Assembly (NCBI GenBank): GCA_963693315.1
Contig: OY856188.1
Coordinates: 152,235,064 to 152,299,063, forward strand
DNA: 64,000 nucleotides
Direction: 5' to 3'
DNA from: Diogma glabrata
Taxonomy: Eukaryota; Arthropoda; Insecta; Diptera; Cylindrotomidae
Numbering within the stretch: position 1 is the stretch's first letter; each line of letters begins with the position of its first letter. The notes beneath the pieces were generated by a model. That model did no database searches, had not been told where the DNA came from, and worked only from the letters and a program-made list of their open reading frames with translations. A program made the translations under genes and the position numbers. Below, piece by piece: positions 24,236-35,206 of the stretch.

Positions 24236-24803
24236 ATATTTGCTTTACCACTTGCAGACTTATATCCTTTCTGTTGTACTCCCATATATGTATCAAAAGG
24301 TGTATTTTTTTTATTTTTTATTAAAGAATGAATAACTAAGCAAAAAATCTTATACAATAAAATACGACATATGCCAATATTTCATGATAAGATGAAGAAA
24401 TAATATCAAAATAATAAGTGAAAAACAAATTGTGAGAAATTTGCAGAAAACAAAATAAAACTAATTGCCAATAATCCAGCTGATGCAGCGCACCCAGACG
24501 CTTCGCTCACCACCTCAATCGAGGCACAAAACCCACACATAATTATATATTGGTCTGATTCCTCGGAAGAGTTAATAAGCAGTACTACTACGTAACGCTG
24601 CCCAGCTAAGACTGGAAGTGTTACCGTTGACTAATTAAAGTTCGTCCGCCAGCGCCCTAAGATATCATCTTGGCTAATAATATATCCTGCCATTGCCAGT
24701 GGTATGTGATATCTCACGCTAACTCATGTGTCAATGGCAGGGACTGGAGTACGCAGGGTAGTCAGACCCGTAGATCAACATTGATCATAATCGATCAAAA
24801 TCC
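24228..24803 (-). repeat. LINE 5' region, copy 1
   Basis: It matches 33445-33978 over its length at roughly 90%, ending in both at GATCATAATCGATCAAAATC. In the second copy this sequence lies upstream of a LINE endonuclease fragment, so it is probably the 5' untranslated/ORF1 region read on the minus strand. A third, much diverged copy lies at 57930-58260. Confidence 0.6.
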
Positions 24804-25083
24804 CCTCCTGCGGTTTCCTTTCATTTTTTATTGTTGTGTTTTGTTACGATTTTGCTGTAATCGTAATAATATATTTAGTGATACAGTTAGTACGCAAACC
24901 TCCTATGACAATTAAAAACTGCTAAAATCAGAATTCGATATCTAACCTTTGAATCCTCTATACGTTGTGATTTTACTCACGATTTAATTTTTTGTGACGT
25001 TTTTTGCATTTGTCTATAAACATTCACAAATCATAACAAAATAATTGAACATTTTCGTTTGTGATAAGAAACCTTTTTTTTAG
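24804..25083 (+). other. Intron of the USP34-type gene (3' end)
   Basis: AT-rich DNA ending in a pyrimidine-rich tract and TAG at 25081-25083. No upstream exon of the gene could be found in 1-25083, so this intron is probably more than 25 kb long. Confidence 0.6.
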
Positions 25084-25203
25084 AATTTGATTTCGTTACT
25101 GAATGTAAAATCAACTTTAAAACGTATATCTTTGATATTATATGATGCTTCTTTTCCTGTTAATCCACATCAAGTTCGTACTGGATTTTGGGGAAGAAAT
25201 CAG
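25084..25203 (+). CDS. puf: USP34-type deubiquitinase, exon (helical region before the catalytic domain)
   Basis: Forty codons read in phase 0 from NLISLLNVKSTLK to PHQVRTGFWGRNQ, ending at a GTAAAT donor. The TGFWGR segment is conserved in vertebrate USP34 just upstream of the 'MNLLV..VHSS' helix region. The exon opens after a TTTTTTTAG acceptor. USP34/puffyeye is a very large cysteine protease that removes ubiquitin from substrates; in vertebrates it acts in Wnt signalling (axin) and in Drosophila on Myc stability (established knowledge). Earlier exons are not in the window. The symbol is assigned by family resemblance. Confidence 0.85.
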
Positions 25204-25261
25204 GTAAATTCAATTTTAAAGATTTTGTTTCAAATACTAATTTTTTTTTATTTATTTTTAG

Positions 25262-26798
25262 ATTGTTCATTTTACAATGAATTTACTTGTATGCTTTGTT
25301 CATTCTTCTGATCAAGCTCGTCAATTGTTATGGTCCGATGCGGAATATTCACAATGGTTGCGCCGTTTAATATTGGATGATCCAGAACCAATTGTCAGAA
25401 GAGAAGTTTGTTCCGGATTATATAGAATTTCATTAGGAAATGTTAAAACATGTAACGAGTTAATGGGACCACTTATATCTAAATTAATAACATTTTTGCC
25501 TATTGCTCAAAAAATGGTTTCGCAAACTTTAAATTATAATATTTCATCCAACGACGATGGAAAAGAACCATATGGTCCTGCGTGTCGAGACTATTTTTGG
25601 CTTGTTGGTAGATTAGTGGATACGCTGCCAACCGATATGGTTAAAGACAGTTTGGAAGAACCACAACAAAGTTCTATTGATATTGAAGCGTTATGTCGCG
25701 ATATTGCAAATGCAATATTGAGTCGTGACTGTTTTGAAACTCAACATGGTAATCAGGATGATGGCCTCGTTGGACTATTGACTATAATTGGAAACTTGGT
25801 GAAATATGATCCACCATTTAAATTTAGTTCGGATAGTGCTGCATTCATAGAACAAATATTCGACTGTTTATTTGATTTGCCTTCATCGAATGAACGACAA
25901 AAACCAAAATGTAAATCACAATCTTCACGTGCTAGTGCATATGATCTGCTAATAGAAATGTGCAGAAATTGTCCTAAGAACTATAGCTTGTTACATAAAA
26001 AATTAATGGCACAACACCGTCCAGGTCCACATTCACCGTATCCATGGGATTATTGGCCACGCGATGATGGTCGATCCGAATGTGGTTATGTCGGTCTTAC
26101 AAATTTAGGTGCAACTTGTTATATGGCTTCCTGTATACAGCATCTATATATGATGCCACAAGCACGAAGAGCTATTCTATCACTACCTCACCAAGCAGCA
26201 AGAAAACATTCTGCAACTTTGTATGAATTACAACGAATGTTTGCTTATTTATTAGAATCCGAAAGAAAGTCCTACAATCCAAAATCATTTTGTCGTGTGT
26301 ATCAAATGGATCATCAACCTCTCAATACAGGAGAACAAAAAGATATGGCTGAATTTTTTATTGATCTGGTATCAAAGTTGGAAGAAATGACACCTGAACT
26401 AAAAAATTTAATAAAACGTTTATTCTGTGGTATTTTGAGTAACAATGTTGTATCGTTAGATTGTGGACATGTTAGTCGTACACTTGAAGAATTTTATACG
26501 GTGCGTTGTCAAGTGGCTGATATGAGAAATTTGCACGAGTCGCTTGATGAAGTTACAGTTAAAGATACTTTAGAGGGTGACAATATGTACACCTGTTCTC
26601 AATGTGGTAAAAAAGTTCGGGCCGAAAAACGAGCTTGTTTTAAAAAACTACCACAAATATTATGTTTTAATACAATGCGCTATACGTTTAATATGGTAAC
26701 AATGCTAAAAGAAAAGGTCAACACTCATTTTTCTTTTCCAATGATATTAGATATGGCTGATTACGTCGAAAAAACTCTCATGCCACAACAATATGAAG
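25262..26798 (+). CDS. puf: USP34-type deubiquitinase, main exon with catalytic Cys box
   Basis: This 1537-bp exon (about 512 codons) starts after a 58-bp intron and ends at GAAG/GTAAAA in phase 1. The first 270 codons are a helical repeat-like region (LDDPEPIVRREVCSGLY). The USP catalytic domain then opens with GYVGLTNLGATCYMAS, the nucleophilic cysteine codon being 26117-26119. QPLNTGEQKDMAEFF and the hallmark LDCGHVS and YTCSQCGKK zinc-finger cysteines follow, then CFNTMRYTFNMVTM. The match to USP34 runs over the whole exon without a break, so the gene looks intact and under constraint. A frame reading on past 26798 is intron and should not be taken as the protein end. Confidence 0.93.
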
Positions 26799-26889
26799 GT
26801 AAAATTATTTTATTTTTATACTGATTTCTTACAATCCTTTCAAGTGAAATCGATCAGATTTGAGGTTTTTTTAAAGGAGAACTACGTGC

Positions 26890-26998
26890 CTCTTAAAAAA
26901 AATTAGTTAATGGTAAAAATAATCACAATTCTTATTATTCTTTTTATTTATAACCTATTTTAGTCTAGTATACTAGACTAGACTTTAGTCTATGGTAC
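26890..26998. repeat. Inverted-repeat fragment with perfect 20-bp palindrome
   Basis: TAGTCTAGTATACTAGACTA (26963-26982) is a perfect palindrome. The segment matches about 31025-31125 in reverse complement (AATAATCACAATTCTT.. and the TAGTCTAGTAT core), 4 kb away in the same intron. Confidence 0.55.
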
Positions 26999-27315
26999 TA
27001 GAATAATAGTATATTATGCAACGAGCATGTATTAAGAACCATCACATGAGAGTTGCATACGCTATTTTTTCTACACCCGATAAATAATGAAGAACTATAA
27101 ATATTATATTTATATTTGTATTGAACACAATAACAGTAATTACTCGTATTTCTATAAAAAAATTCTACAAATTTGTAATTAATGGATAGTTGATATAGTT
27201 TTTTGTACACTTTCTTAGATTTTTGGGGTAAAATATTTTGTACTGCATTTTCTGCTTTCTCCGATACGTGTGGAGGAGTCGATGGTAATTCTTCTATATC
27301 GCTGATACCAGACAT
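26998..27315 (-). pseudogene. Possible Crypton-like N-terminal fragment
   Basis: The first 45 codons (27315 to about 27180) read MSGISDIEELPSTPP.. and NILPQKSKKVYKKLYQ. 'LP-KS-x-x-x-Y' near the N-terminus is a feature I associate with tyrosine-recombinase (Crypton-type) proteins multiplied in insects. The remaining 60 codons are low-complexity and look like intron read-through. No recombinase catalytic domain is nearby. It lies inside the USP34 intron on the opposite strand. The assignment is weak. Confidence 0.25.
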
Positions 27316-27759
27316 TTTGGTAATATAATTATCGAAGTTTAGCTATATTCTACGAAAATGTAATACCTACAGATTTTGACAAATAAAACAATTAGATAGG
27401 AATCTAGGACAAACGTCAAATGCACAGCATGCTGGATTGAAAAATTATGGGTTTCTATTGATTAAAAATCTGTATCTTTATGAAAAATCTATATCATAAT
27501 GGATATCATTATGAAACGGATTATGGGCATATAAGTGTATTATTATAGTATGGGTGTATAACAAATTGTTTATAAATATTAAATACATAGCTTATTAGGG
27601 GAGTCATGTTAGAATTTAACTTCGGCAAAATTCTCCGATCGATGATTCGTTTTGGGTCTTGATCGAAAAAGTGTAAAGAACAACATATCAAAAACCGTCC
27701 ACGGTAAAAGGTGCTACTTTTTTCTTCGATTTATATGCGAAATACCTCATTTTAAAAGT

Positions 27760-28376
27760 AATATTGCAGTTATTTGCTGTTATTAGGATTTTTGGGCCGT
27801 TGTCGTAAGGTTTTTAATCCAGCAGCTTCTTTTAATATAAAAGTCATTTATTCGTCCCTGCATGGAGTATTGTTCTCACATTTGGGGTGGAGCCTATGTA
27901 AGTAGTTTGAAATGTCTTGATTCTATACAACAGCGGAGAGCTGTTAAATTGATCGGCAATTTAATTCTTACTAACGAGCTTGATTCCTTGCAACAAAGAA
28001 GAACTGTTGCTGATTTGACGGTATTTTACAAATACATTATGGATGAACGGGCGTCTGGGGAGATCAAATCGATTTTACCTGAACCTGCAAACTTGCATTA
28101 TACCAGAGCATCAATAGCAGCTCATCCTTTTACGGTTCGTGAAACAAGAAGTAACAGAGTCTCACATCTCTTAAATGTCTTACCGGCGTTGGTCTTTCCT
28201 GATAATTTTAATCCTCAAAACTTTAAAATCAACTTGAATAAAATCCTCAAACAAAATTAACTACTCTTGAGCCCTAGTTCCCCATTTAGTATGGTATCTT
28301 CGGATATTCAAAGACGTTAATCTATAATTTATTATGGTTAACTCTAAACATGCCTAACTTTGAATAAAAAAAAAAC
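27760..28376 (+). pseudogene. 3' end of a Jockey/CR1-like LINE
   Basis: A 132-codon frame (27862-28260) gives the region that ends reverse transcriptase proteins of these LINEs: MEYCSHIWGGA, LDSIQQRRAVKLIG, RRTVADLTVFYKYI and SRSNRVSHLL-like residues up to a stop. About 100 bp upstream is recognisable with a shift and stop. The 3' untranslated region of about 100 bp ends in GAATAAAAAAAAAACA near 28376, a short poly(A) tail with AATAAA. This is a 5'-truncated, dead copy inserted in the USP34 intron in gene orientation. The same domain occurs broken at 43430-43740 (minus). Confidence 0.8.
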
Positions 28377-28389
28377 AATTTGTATCCTT

Positions 28390-30700
28390 TTTACTTCACC
28401 ACAGTTTTAAATTGTGTGAAGTGACGCAATCTATCGAGAAAAATAATCTTACGTACCCCAAATTTAGTTTTTCTTTTGTTTTGGACCATCCTCTATCTAA
28501 ATAGCCAGTAAATTTTTTTGTGTATATCCGTGGGTGGGTGGGTGTTTCAGTTGGTTGGGTTCGTGACATTCCTGCAAAGGATCTTGGTGAAACTTTGACA
28601 AACGATCTAGGTTCACTTGAAAATGGAATATCTGGATTCATTTCAAAATTGGACAAAATAACGGGGGGATCTCCCGAACGCCTCTGTGTTTAAATCTTTA
28701 ATAACTTCCAATCCCGGCTTTCGATCTTATTGAAACTTGGTATATAAGGTTTTAGTACTGTTTACAACAATTACCGATCGATTTACCGATCGATCATGAA
28801 ACGTTGGTAAAAGCTTTCAAGTAACATGAGAAAGATTTCATCAGCTTTTGGAGTACATTGGATAAAGGGTTGGGGGTCCACCATACAACAGGTGGTTTTG
28901 TTCACTATGTTTTCAATGTTTGTTGGGAGCATACGACATTCGTTCGTGATTGAATTTTGATGAAACTTTGGAAAAAGTATGTATGACAAAATATGTATGA
29001 CAAAGAGTTGATTCGTTTTTGAGCGATATTGAACAAAGTGATGGGTGGTGTCCCACGAGCACCTGTTTTTTGGAAGCTCAATAACATCTATACCTGATAA
29101 TCGAATTGGATGAAATTTGGTACATAAGCATTTAGTACGGTTCACAACAGTTTTGCATCCCAACCGCCGAGTTTTCACTTCCGGTAAACATTTTTTTTGC
29201 AATTGGGACACATTGATAAAAGTGGCGGGGTTCTAACATATAACTGCTGACTTTTTAGCCCTTTGTTTTTAAAGTTTGCTGGGAGCTTACAGGAGGTCTA
29301 TTCCCGAACACATAAATGTGAATTTTGACAATATTGTGAAGTTTGTATTGCACTTAGATTATAAAATACACAGGATAAGTAATATCGTTTTAAGTTGAAG
29401 TTTGTTTTTAAACATAAAGTAGTGTGCGAATTTAACGTGATGGTATTTGTATTAAAAAGACACAGTAGCCTAGAAATTTAAATATCATTAAGGTTTTCCG
29501 TATCTCGACCAAACATGCCTACGAAATAACATACTTATGTAGATGTTTTGTAATTTACATATTTGCCGATCGGAAGATGCTCAAACTTATTTACTTTTAT
29601 TTTATTTTTCTCAAAAGTATTTCGATTTAAATAAAACTGATATTAAAACTGAAAATTTGATCCTAACTAAAATTTTATCATGTACGCTTTGGTTTTGTTT
29701 TCATTTAAACTAAATTTAAAGTGAAATGGATATTACTGGTTTTGTTTTAATTTAGAATGAAATTAAAATAAAATATATATTGTTTTGCAGTTACTTCTTT
29801 CTGGCAATAGAAGAATAATAATATATTATTTTTTATAAATGGAAAGAGATAAAATGCTGCATGGGATCCTGTATTTTTGTGTTTATTTTTCAGGAGCCTT
29901 TTCTTTTGTAGAAATTATTTTCAATATAAAATTTGAATTTAAAAGATAGCTTCAATTTTTTTTATAGTTTTATAGGTACATACACAAAATAAATAAAATA
30001 TTACTTTTATCCTGTATATTTTATAATCTAAGGTATTGCATAACATTAAACGGTAGCGATTTTACGAAAAACGAATTGCGCAATGTTATGCAATACAAAC
30101 CTCATAATATTGTCACAATTCATATTTAAGTGTTTGGGAATAGGGCCTCAGACTTCATTCATTAATCAATTTTAATGACACTTTGACAAAAAATGGAGAC
30201 TTAAATGACAAAGAACTGATTAGTTTATGAACGATATTGGGAGAAGAGGTGGGGTGCCTCACAACCACCTGTTTATTTGAAACTTCAATAAAATCAGTTC
30301 CTGATAATTGATTTTGATTAAATTTGGTATATATGCTTAGAGTATAATTTGTAACAGTTTTTTTCACTATGTTTTCAATGTTTGTTGGGAGCATACAACA
30401 TTCGTTCGTGAAGGAATTTTGATGACACTTTGGAAAAAGATGCGTATGATAAGGTAAAGAGGCGGATGACAAGGTAAAAAGATGCTTATGACAAGGAGCT
30501 GATCTGTTTTTGAGCGATATTGAACAAAGTGGTGAGGGGTCCCCCGAATACCTGTTTTTTTAAAGCTCAATAGCATCTGTACCTGATACTCGAATTACAT
30601 GAAACTTGGTACATAAGCATTTAGTACGGTTCACAATAGTTCTACATCCGAACTGCAGGCTTTAGTCACTTCCGGTAATAAATTTTTTTGACTTTTTCTC
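28390..30700. repeat. Degenerate tandem array, units of about 280-380 bp
   Basis: GAAACTTGGTA-type phrases followed by ATAAGC..TTAGTACGGTT recur near 28733, 29112, 30317 and 30599. Another phrase, TTTTCAATGTTTGTTGGGAGCATAC, occurs near 28910 and 30374 and in diverged form near 29270. The array is interrupted by an inverted-repeat element at 29293-30149. Open frames in it are mutually similar by repetition only. Confidence 0.65.
29293..30149. mobile_element. Inverted-repeat element D in the tandem array
   Basis: The ends GAGGTCTATTCCCGAACAC and GAGGCCCTATTCCCAAACAC (reverse complement at right) continue as imperfect repeats for about 90 bp. AG occurs outside both ends. Comparison with an uninterrupted unit at 30385-30420 (GGGAGCATACAACATTCGTTCG) supports the boundaries. 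The interior is related to 9498-9772. No gene. Confidence 0.6.
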
Positions 30701-31238
30701 GTACTACAGAATTTATATTTGTTAGGATACTACAGCTTTCTTTAATGTTTATATAATTAGAACTACGCGAAATCTATAACATTGGTTAGCCATTATACAT
30801 ATATAATATTTTATGGATATTAGCTCACTATATATCCAGAACATTTCGTTTCCAGAGCTATGGTGAAGTTAGCCTATGCATCAGCGTCGCAATATTTTTT
30901 TAAAGAAATGCATTTCTTATTAACACTATGAAGAAGCAAATGCAAAAAGTTTTATTAAAGACTATGGATCGCGACATTTTTCCGAAATTTAGGCCTTGTT
31001 TTATCTAATATGCTGCTCCCTATACAATTTTAGTCTAGTATCATAGATTAAAGTCTAGTATACTAGATTAAAATTATTAACAAATAAAAGAATTGTGATT
31101 ATTGTTGCCATTATCTATTGTTTTTGTGAAATGGACTTCTTCCACTTTAATAAAACGGCCAATTTAATAAAACTGACACTGTCTGTCGTTGCGCAAATTA
31201 GACATTTTCTATAATTTTCGTTACTTGATATACATTTA
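30701..31238 (+). other. USP34 intron, AT-rich, no gene
   Basis: It contains at 31025-31125 the inverted partner of 26890-26998. Nothing else is recognised. Confidence 0.45.
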
Positions 31239-31650
31239 GGCTGTATTCTAAACGACGACTTATTTGAAACTTATTTATGTAGACTTACTTATTCACCGCC
31301 ATTTTAAATAAGTATTTTAAAGCTATTCTAAATGGTTTAGCATACTTATTTTGACAGCAACATAAAAGCAAATTCGAAAATAAATTTAATTAAAAACATT
31401 TATTTAATTTGATCAATTAAAAGAGTTTTCAAACCTATTTTAAAGTATTTCATTAATTTTATTAGAAATCGGAAAAGAAGTTTTATTCCTTAAAATCATT
31501 TAGTAAACAAACATAAAAATATTTGACACTGTCAAATCGAATTAGATTTTTCTATGAAAAAAAAATTCAAATAAGTCACCTATTTAGGTTACTTATTCAA
31601 ATAAATAGGTCTCCACAAGTTTCAAATAAGTTTTGGCTTAGAATACAGCC
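31239..31650. mobile_element. PIF/Harbinger-like MITE
   Basis: A 412-bp element with GGCTGTATTCTAA ends in inverted orientation and TTA on both sides (31236-31238, 31651-31653). ACTTATTTGAAACTT repeats inside each end. No coding sequence. Confidence 0.75.
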
Positions 31651-31968
31651 TTAGTCTTGTTAGGATATCGAGTTATAAAAATTATAAAAAATGCTTTATT
31701 TGGCGCAACAAAAAATGTTTTTAATTATGTGATCAGTAGCCCTATTCCTGTACATCATGAAATAGGAATTGAGAAATAAATTACACCAATTTTTTCATAA
31801 CTAGTATTCCGTGCCGTGGGAAATAACAATTTCGTATTAGAAAATTTCCTTTATTTCATTTATTGCACTTTTTTCTCAATTCCCAATTCCCAGGGAAATG
31901 CAGGAATAGACGTACAGATTTATCTTAGCAAATTGTTTGTTTGAAAAATTTTTGTTTTAAAATTATAG
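31651..31968 (+). other. USP34 intron, 3' end
   Basis: AT-rich, no gene. It ends in the tandem acceptor TAGCAG (31966-31971), where either AG could be used. Confidence 0.6.
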
Positions 31969-32116
31969 CAGAAAAGCTGAAAACTAAACAAACTGATTCT
32001 GATGGTTGTGATACAACATGTAAACATGTTAATAATTCAGACGAAATTACTAATGACAGTGAACAAAAATTCACAGAAGAAACACAAAAAACTGATGATG
32101 ATATAGATAAATATGT
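31969..32116 (+). CDS. puf: USP34-type deubiquitinase, acidic linker exon
   Basis: This 148-bp exon completes the Gly/Ala-type codon left by the previous phase-1 donor and reads AEKLKTKQTDSDGCDTTCK.. to DDDIDKYV, ending at GT/GTAAGT in phase 2. The linker is rich in Asp, Glu, Thr and Lys and is not conserved, which matches the variable insert between the zinc-finger part and the His box in USP34 proteins. The alternative AG three bases downstream would remove one alanine without changing frame. It is supported by exact phase agreement with both neighbouring exons. Confidence 0.8.
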
Positions 32117-32194
32117 GTAAGTAAAATAAAATACAAGCCAGAAATTATAAATACTATACTAATACTAAGATTAAAATACTCAAATTTTACGTAG

Positions 32195-32378
32195 ATATGA
32201 TTTAGTTGGGGTTACGGTACATACAGGCACAGCAGATGGTGGTCATTATTACAGTTTTATCAAAGAAAGGGGCTTGCTTGGAGGCAATCAGGATCGATGG
32301 TTTTTATTTAATGATGCTGAAGTAAAAGTTTTTGATCCTTCTCAAATAGCAGCAGAGTGTTTCGGGGGTGAAATGACG
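32195..32378 (+). CDS. puf: USP34-type deubiquitinase, His-box exon
   Basis: The exon reads YDLVGVTVHTGTADGGHYYS.. and WFLFNDAEVKVFD, to AAECFGGEMT, ending at ACG/GTAAGA in phase 0. The GGHYYSF box holds the general-base histidine (codon 32244-32246). NDAEV supplies the Asn/Asp that completes the USP catalytic triad (GAT at 32313-32315). It is near-identical in arrangement to vertebrate USP34. The next exon is 24.6 kb away, so the catalytic domain is split by a giant intron immediately after its last catalytic residue. A frame continuing past 32378 is intron. Confidence 0.93.
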
Positions 32379-33084
32379 GTAAGAAGAGGAATTTGTAATC
32401 ATTTGTTTTTATTTAGATATGATATGTATTTAGTATTGGAAAATGTTATGCTAAATATGGTGTCATACTTTATTTTCATATCTATATATATGATATGGTA
32501 TTTATGATATGATATATGTATGATGATATTTGGCTTGTGAATTATTTAAATTAAAATAGTTTTTTGGTTTAAGCCAATTTTTAATTATATTTTATTTCGT
32601 TGTTACCCGACAATTGTTTCGGTTTTATTTTAAAACCATTTTCAAGGGTATTATTTAGACAAAAAATTCTTATACAAAAAAAACACAAGTAATAATTAGG
32701 CAAAATATTGACATAAATATCAAAAAACAATGTTTTGGAAAAAACTGACATTCCAAAAAAAAAAACGGTAGCTATAATGAAAATTGATAAAAGAAAAACA
32801 AACAATTATACAATGTAAAAAGTTGAAAAAATTTCAAAATTCTAAAAAATATGGTACTGACAATTAAAAATTTTTTCTTTTCAAAAATAATAATCTCAAA
32901 AAAAAAAAAAAAAATTGTTTAGTTGCGTAGAACAAAATCATTCGTGTTGTTCAAAAAAGCTGTATCAGTTTGTATGTTCATACAATTATTGTGTTGTTTG
33001 AAACGTATCATATATACTAATATATATAACATTGATCATAATCGATCAAAATCGTTCCCTCTTGCGAACAAACAATATCAAATT
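32379..33084 (+). other. USP34 giant intron, start
   Basis: AT-rich DNA without a gene. About 33028-33058 (CATTGATCATAATCGATCAAAATCG) is the terminal piece of the LINE 5' region seen at 24228-24803. Confidence 0.5.
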
Positions 33085-33978
33085 GGATGGTTTCTATAAA
33101 GTTTTGAGAAGAAACATTTACATTGTCAGTGTAACAACAATGTCGACAGGGAAGCCATGAAAAAAAATTTGAAGACCATTTAACCATTTTTTAAGACCTC
33201 TTAACTATTTTTGAGTAGTGAAATATTTTACGCGGTTTGGGAGCTGTAAAGTAAATCAGTTTTGATAACTGATGCAATTAAATAATGATCAGAATTTCCA
33301 ATACTACCTTTCGCGACATCAACACTCGTAAAATTTTAACATCATTTTACATTTTAACGTCATTTTAAATTTTTTTTTGATTCATATATGTGTAGTCCCT
33401 GCAGATACCGTGAACATGCCGCTTTATGGGCGGGTGGATTGCGCATATTTGTTTTACCACTTGCAGACTTATATCCTTTCTGTTGTACTACCATATATGT
33501 ATCAAAAGGCTCATTTTTTTTTTTTTTATTAAAATATGCATAACTAAGCAAAAAATCTTATCATACAATAAAATATGACTTATGCCAATATTTCATGATA
33601 AAATGAAGAAATAATAACAAAATAATAAGTGAAAAACAAATTGTGAGAAATTTGCAGAAAACAAAATAAAACTAACTGCCAATAATCCAGCTGATGCAGC
33701 GCACCACCACCACCTCACCACCTCAGTCAAGGCACAAAGCCCACACATAATTATATGTTGGTTTGATTCCTCGGCAGAGCTAATGAGCGGTACTACTACG
33801 GAACGCTGCCCAGCAAAGACTGGGAGTGCTGCCGTTGACTAATTAAAGTTCGTCCGCCAGCACCCAAAGATATCATCTTGGCTAATGATATCTTCTGCCT
33901 TTCCAACCAATGACAGGGACTGGAGTACGCGGGGTAGTCAGACCCGTAGATCAACATTGATCATAATCGATCAAAATC
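33085..33978 (-). pseudogene. LINE 5' region and endonuclease fragment, copy 2
   Basis: On the minus strand, 33978-33445 is the second copy of the 5' region at 24228-24803; 33551-33360 is an open stretch (QQKGYKSASGKTNMRNPPAH..); and 33330-33085 matches the C-terminal part of the endonuclease at 15690-15480. The endonuclease N-terminus is deleted between the two. This copy links the 5' repeat and the endonuclease into one LINE family. It is dead, being truncated at both the 3' side and internally. Confidence 0.65.
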
Positions 33979-34674
33979 AACCGAGAGTCGCAAAAAATTA
34001 CATTAAATTTACGAATTTGTTAATGAGTTGCGCTAATAAATGCCATTTATTATTCTTACGAATAGGAGTTTATGACGTATTGAAGAAAGTTATCATTTAA
34101 TAACTATATATTTATATTTTTTCATGATTTCATTTATAAATTTTATAATCCTGTTATACTTTCAAAAATATTTTTATTAAATACACAAACTTACAAAAAA
34201 CAAACGATTATTCTTTTATAAATGCTGGTTTATAGTTTACATAAACGGGTTATCAAACGATAAACAGATGTTATAAATATTTCGTATTATTTGTGAAAAA
34301 ATTTATAGATTTCATGAATAATTTGGTTATAAAATTTAATAAACAGCGTTTATTGATCCTTTATGATTTTTTTTCGAGTGTATATTTGACAAAAAAGTCT
34401 AAAAGCAAATTCTAAATACTTGTGAATTGGATGTGGGTGGACCAAGGGTGTATTTTATTTTATTTGCATATACATTCATGAGAGTTTTGCATATAAACGC
34501 TTTGCAAATACATGGTGATGGTTACAACACAGTAGTATTAAAATTTTCTACATAAAGTTTCGATTTTTACAATAACGGTCTCCAAACAAATATTAAACCA
34601 TTTGTTTGAATCTACTGTCTGATATTGTGGACGAAATTATAGCAAAATTTCTTAATTGTGAGGTTGTCGATACT
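33979..34674 (+). other. USP34 intron between LINE piece and BEL element
   Basis: AT-rich with no gene or repeat recognised. The last five bases, ATACT (34670-34674), are the target duplication of the BEL element. Confidence 0.6.
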
Positions 34675-34980
34675 TGTACAAACCTTCAGTAATAACTAAC
34701 CCGCTTTTCACTGGTGGGTGCTGGACAGTTAGCTTTACTGGAAGATTTGTATGATGAAGAAAAATAACGTTAAAGTTTTAATGTTAAAATAATTCTTATT
34801 TATTTATGGTAATTCATTTTCTTTAAATAAGCAATTTTTGCTGCGTTAACAATTATATAAAGTTATTATAAAGAAAAGTAATTAAATATAATAATGCAAT
34901 TTTGCATTCTTATGCATTATTATGCATTATTGATTTCCGCTGGGTTGGTTGATATATTTTTATCTGTTGAGGTATCAACA
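34675..34980 (-). repeat. 3' LTR of the BEL element
   Basis: TGTACA..AACA on the + strand. It differs from the other LTR at four positions, all within the 60 bp nearest 34675. Confidence 0.95.
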
Positions 34981-35206
34981 TACTCCAGGGCCCAGCTGTA
35001 TACTGTTATACTTCTAGTTGCTGGACTGCAGGAATTCCATTAACCTCTTTACTGCATCAATATTTGATAATTATAATAATTGCAATGGACACAATTAGTC
35101 CATACAAAATAAAGTAATGATGAACATAATGAACTGATTGTCTTTGCAAGAAAGGTAAGGTTTCTTGATATTTTACCGTATTAATAGAATTTTCTGCTAT
35201 TCTCAC

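Noticed and set aside
24670..24915. 81-codon plus-strand frame starting in the LINE 5' region and running towards the USP34 exon
   Set aside because: It lies in repeat DNA, is not conserved in the second repeat copy and lacks a splice link to the next exon.
26799..26824. Open frame extending the main USP34 exon to a stop at 26824
   Set aside because: It reads into the intron; the donor at 26799 and the phase-matched next exon show that it is not the protein end.
32274..32507. Open frame continuing the His-box exon past 32378
   Set aside because: A good GTAAGA donor ends the exon, and the conserved continuation is found at 56970.
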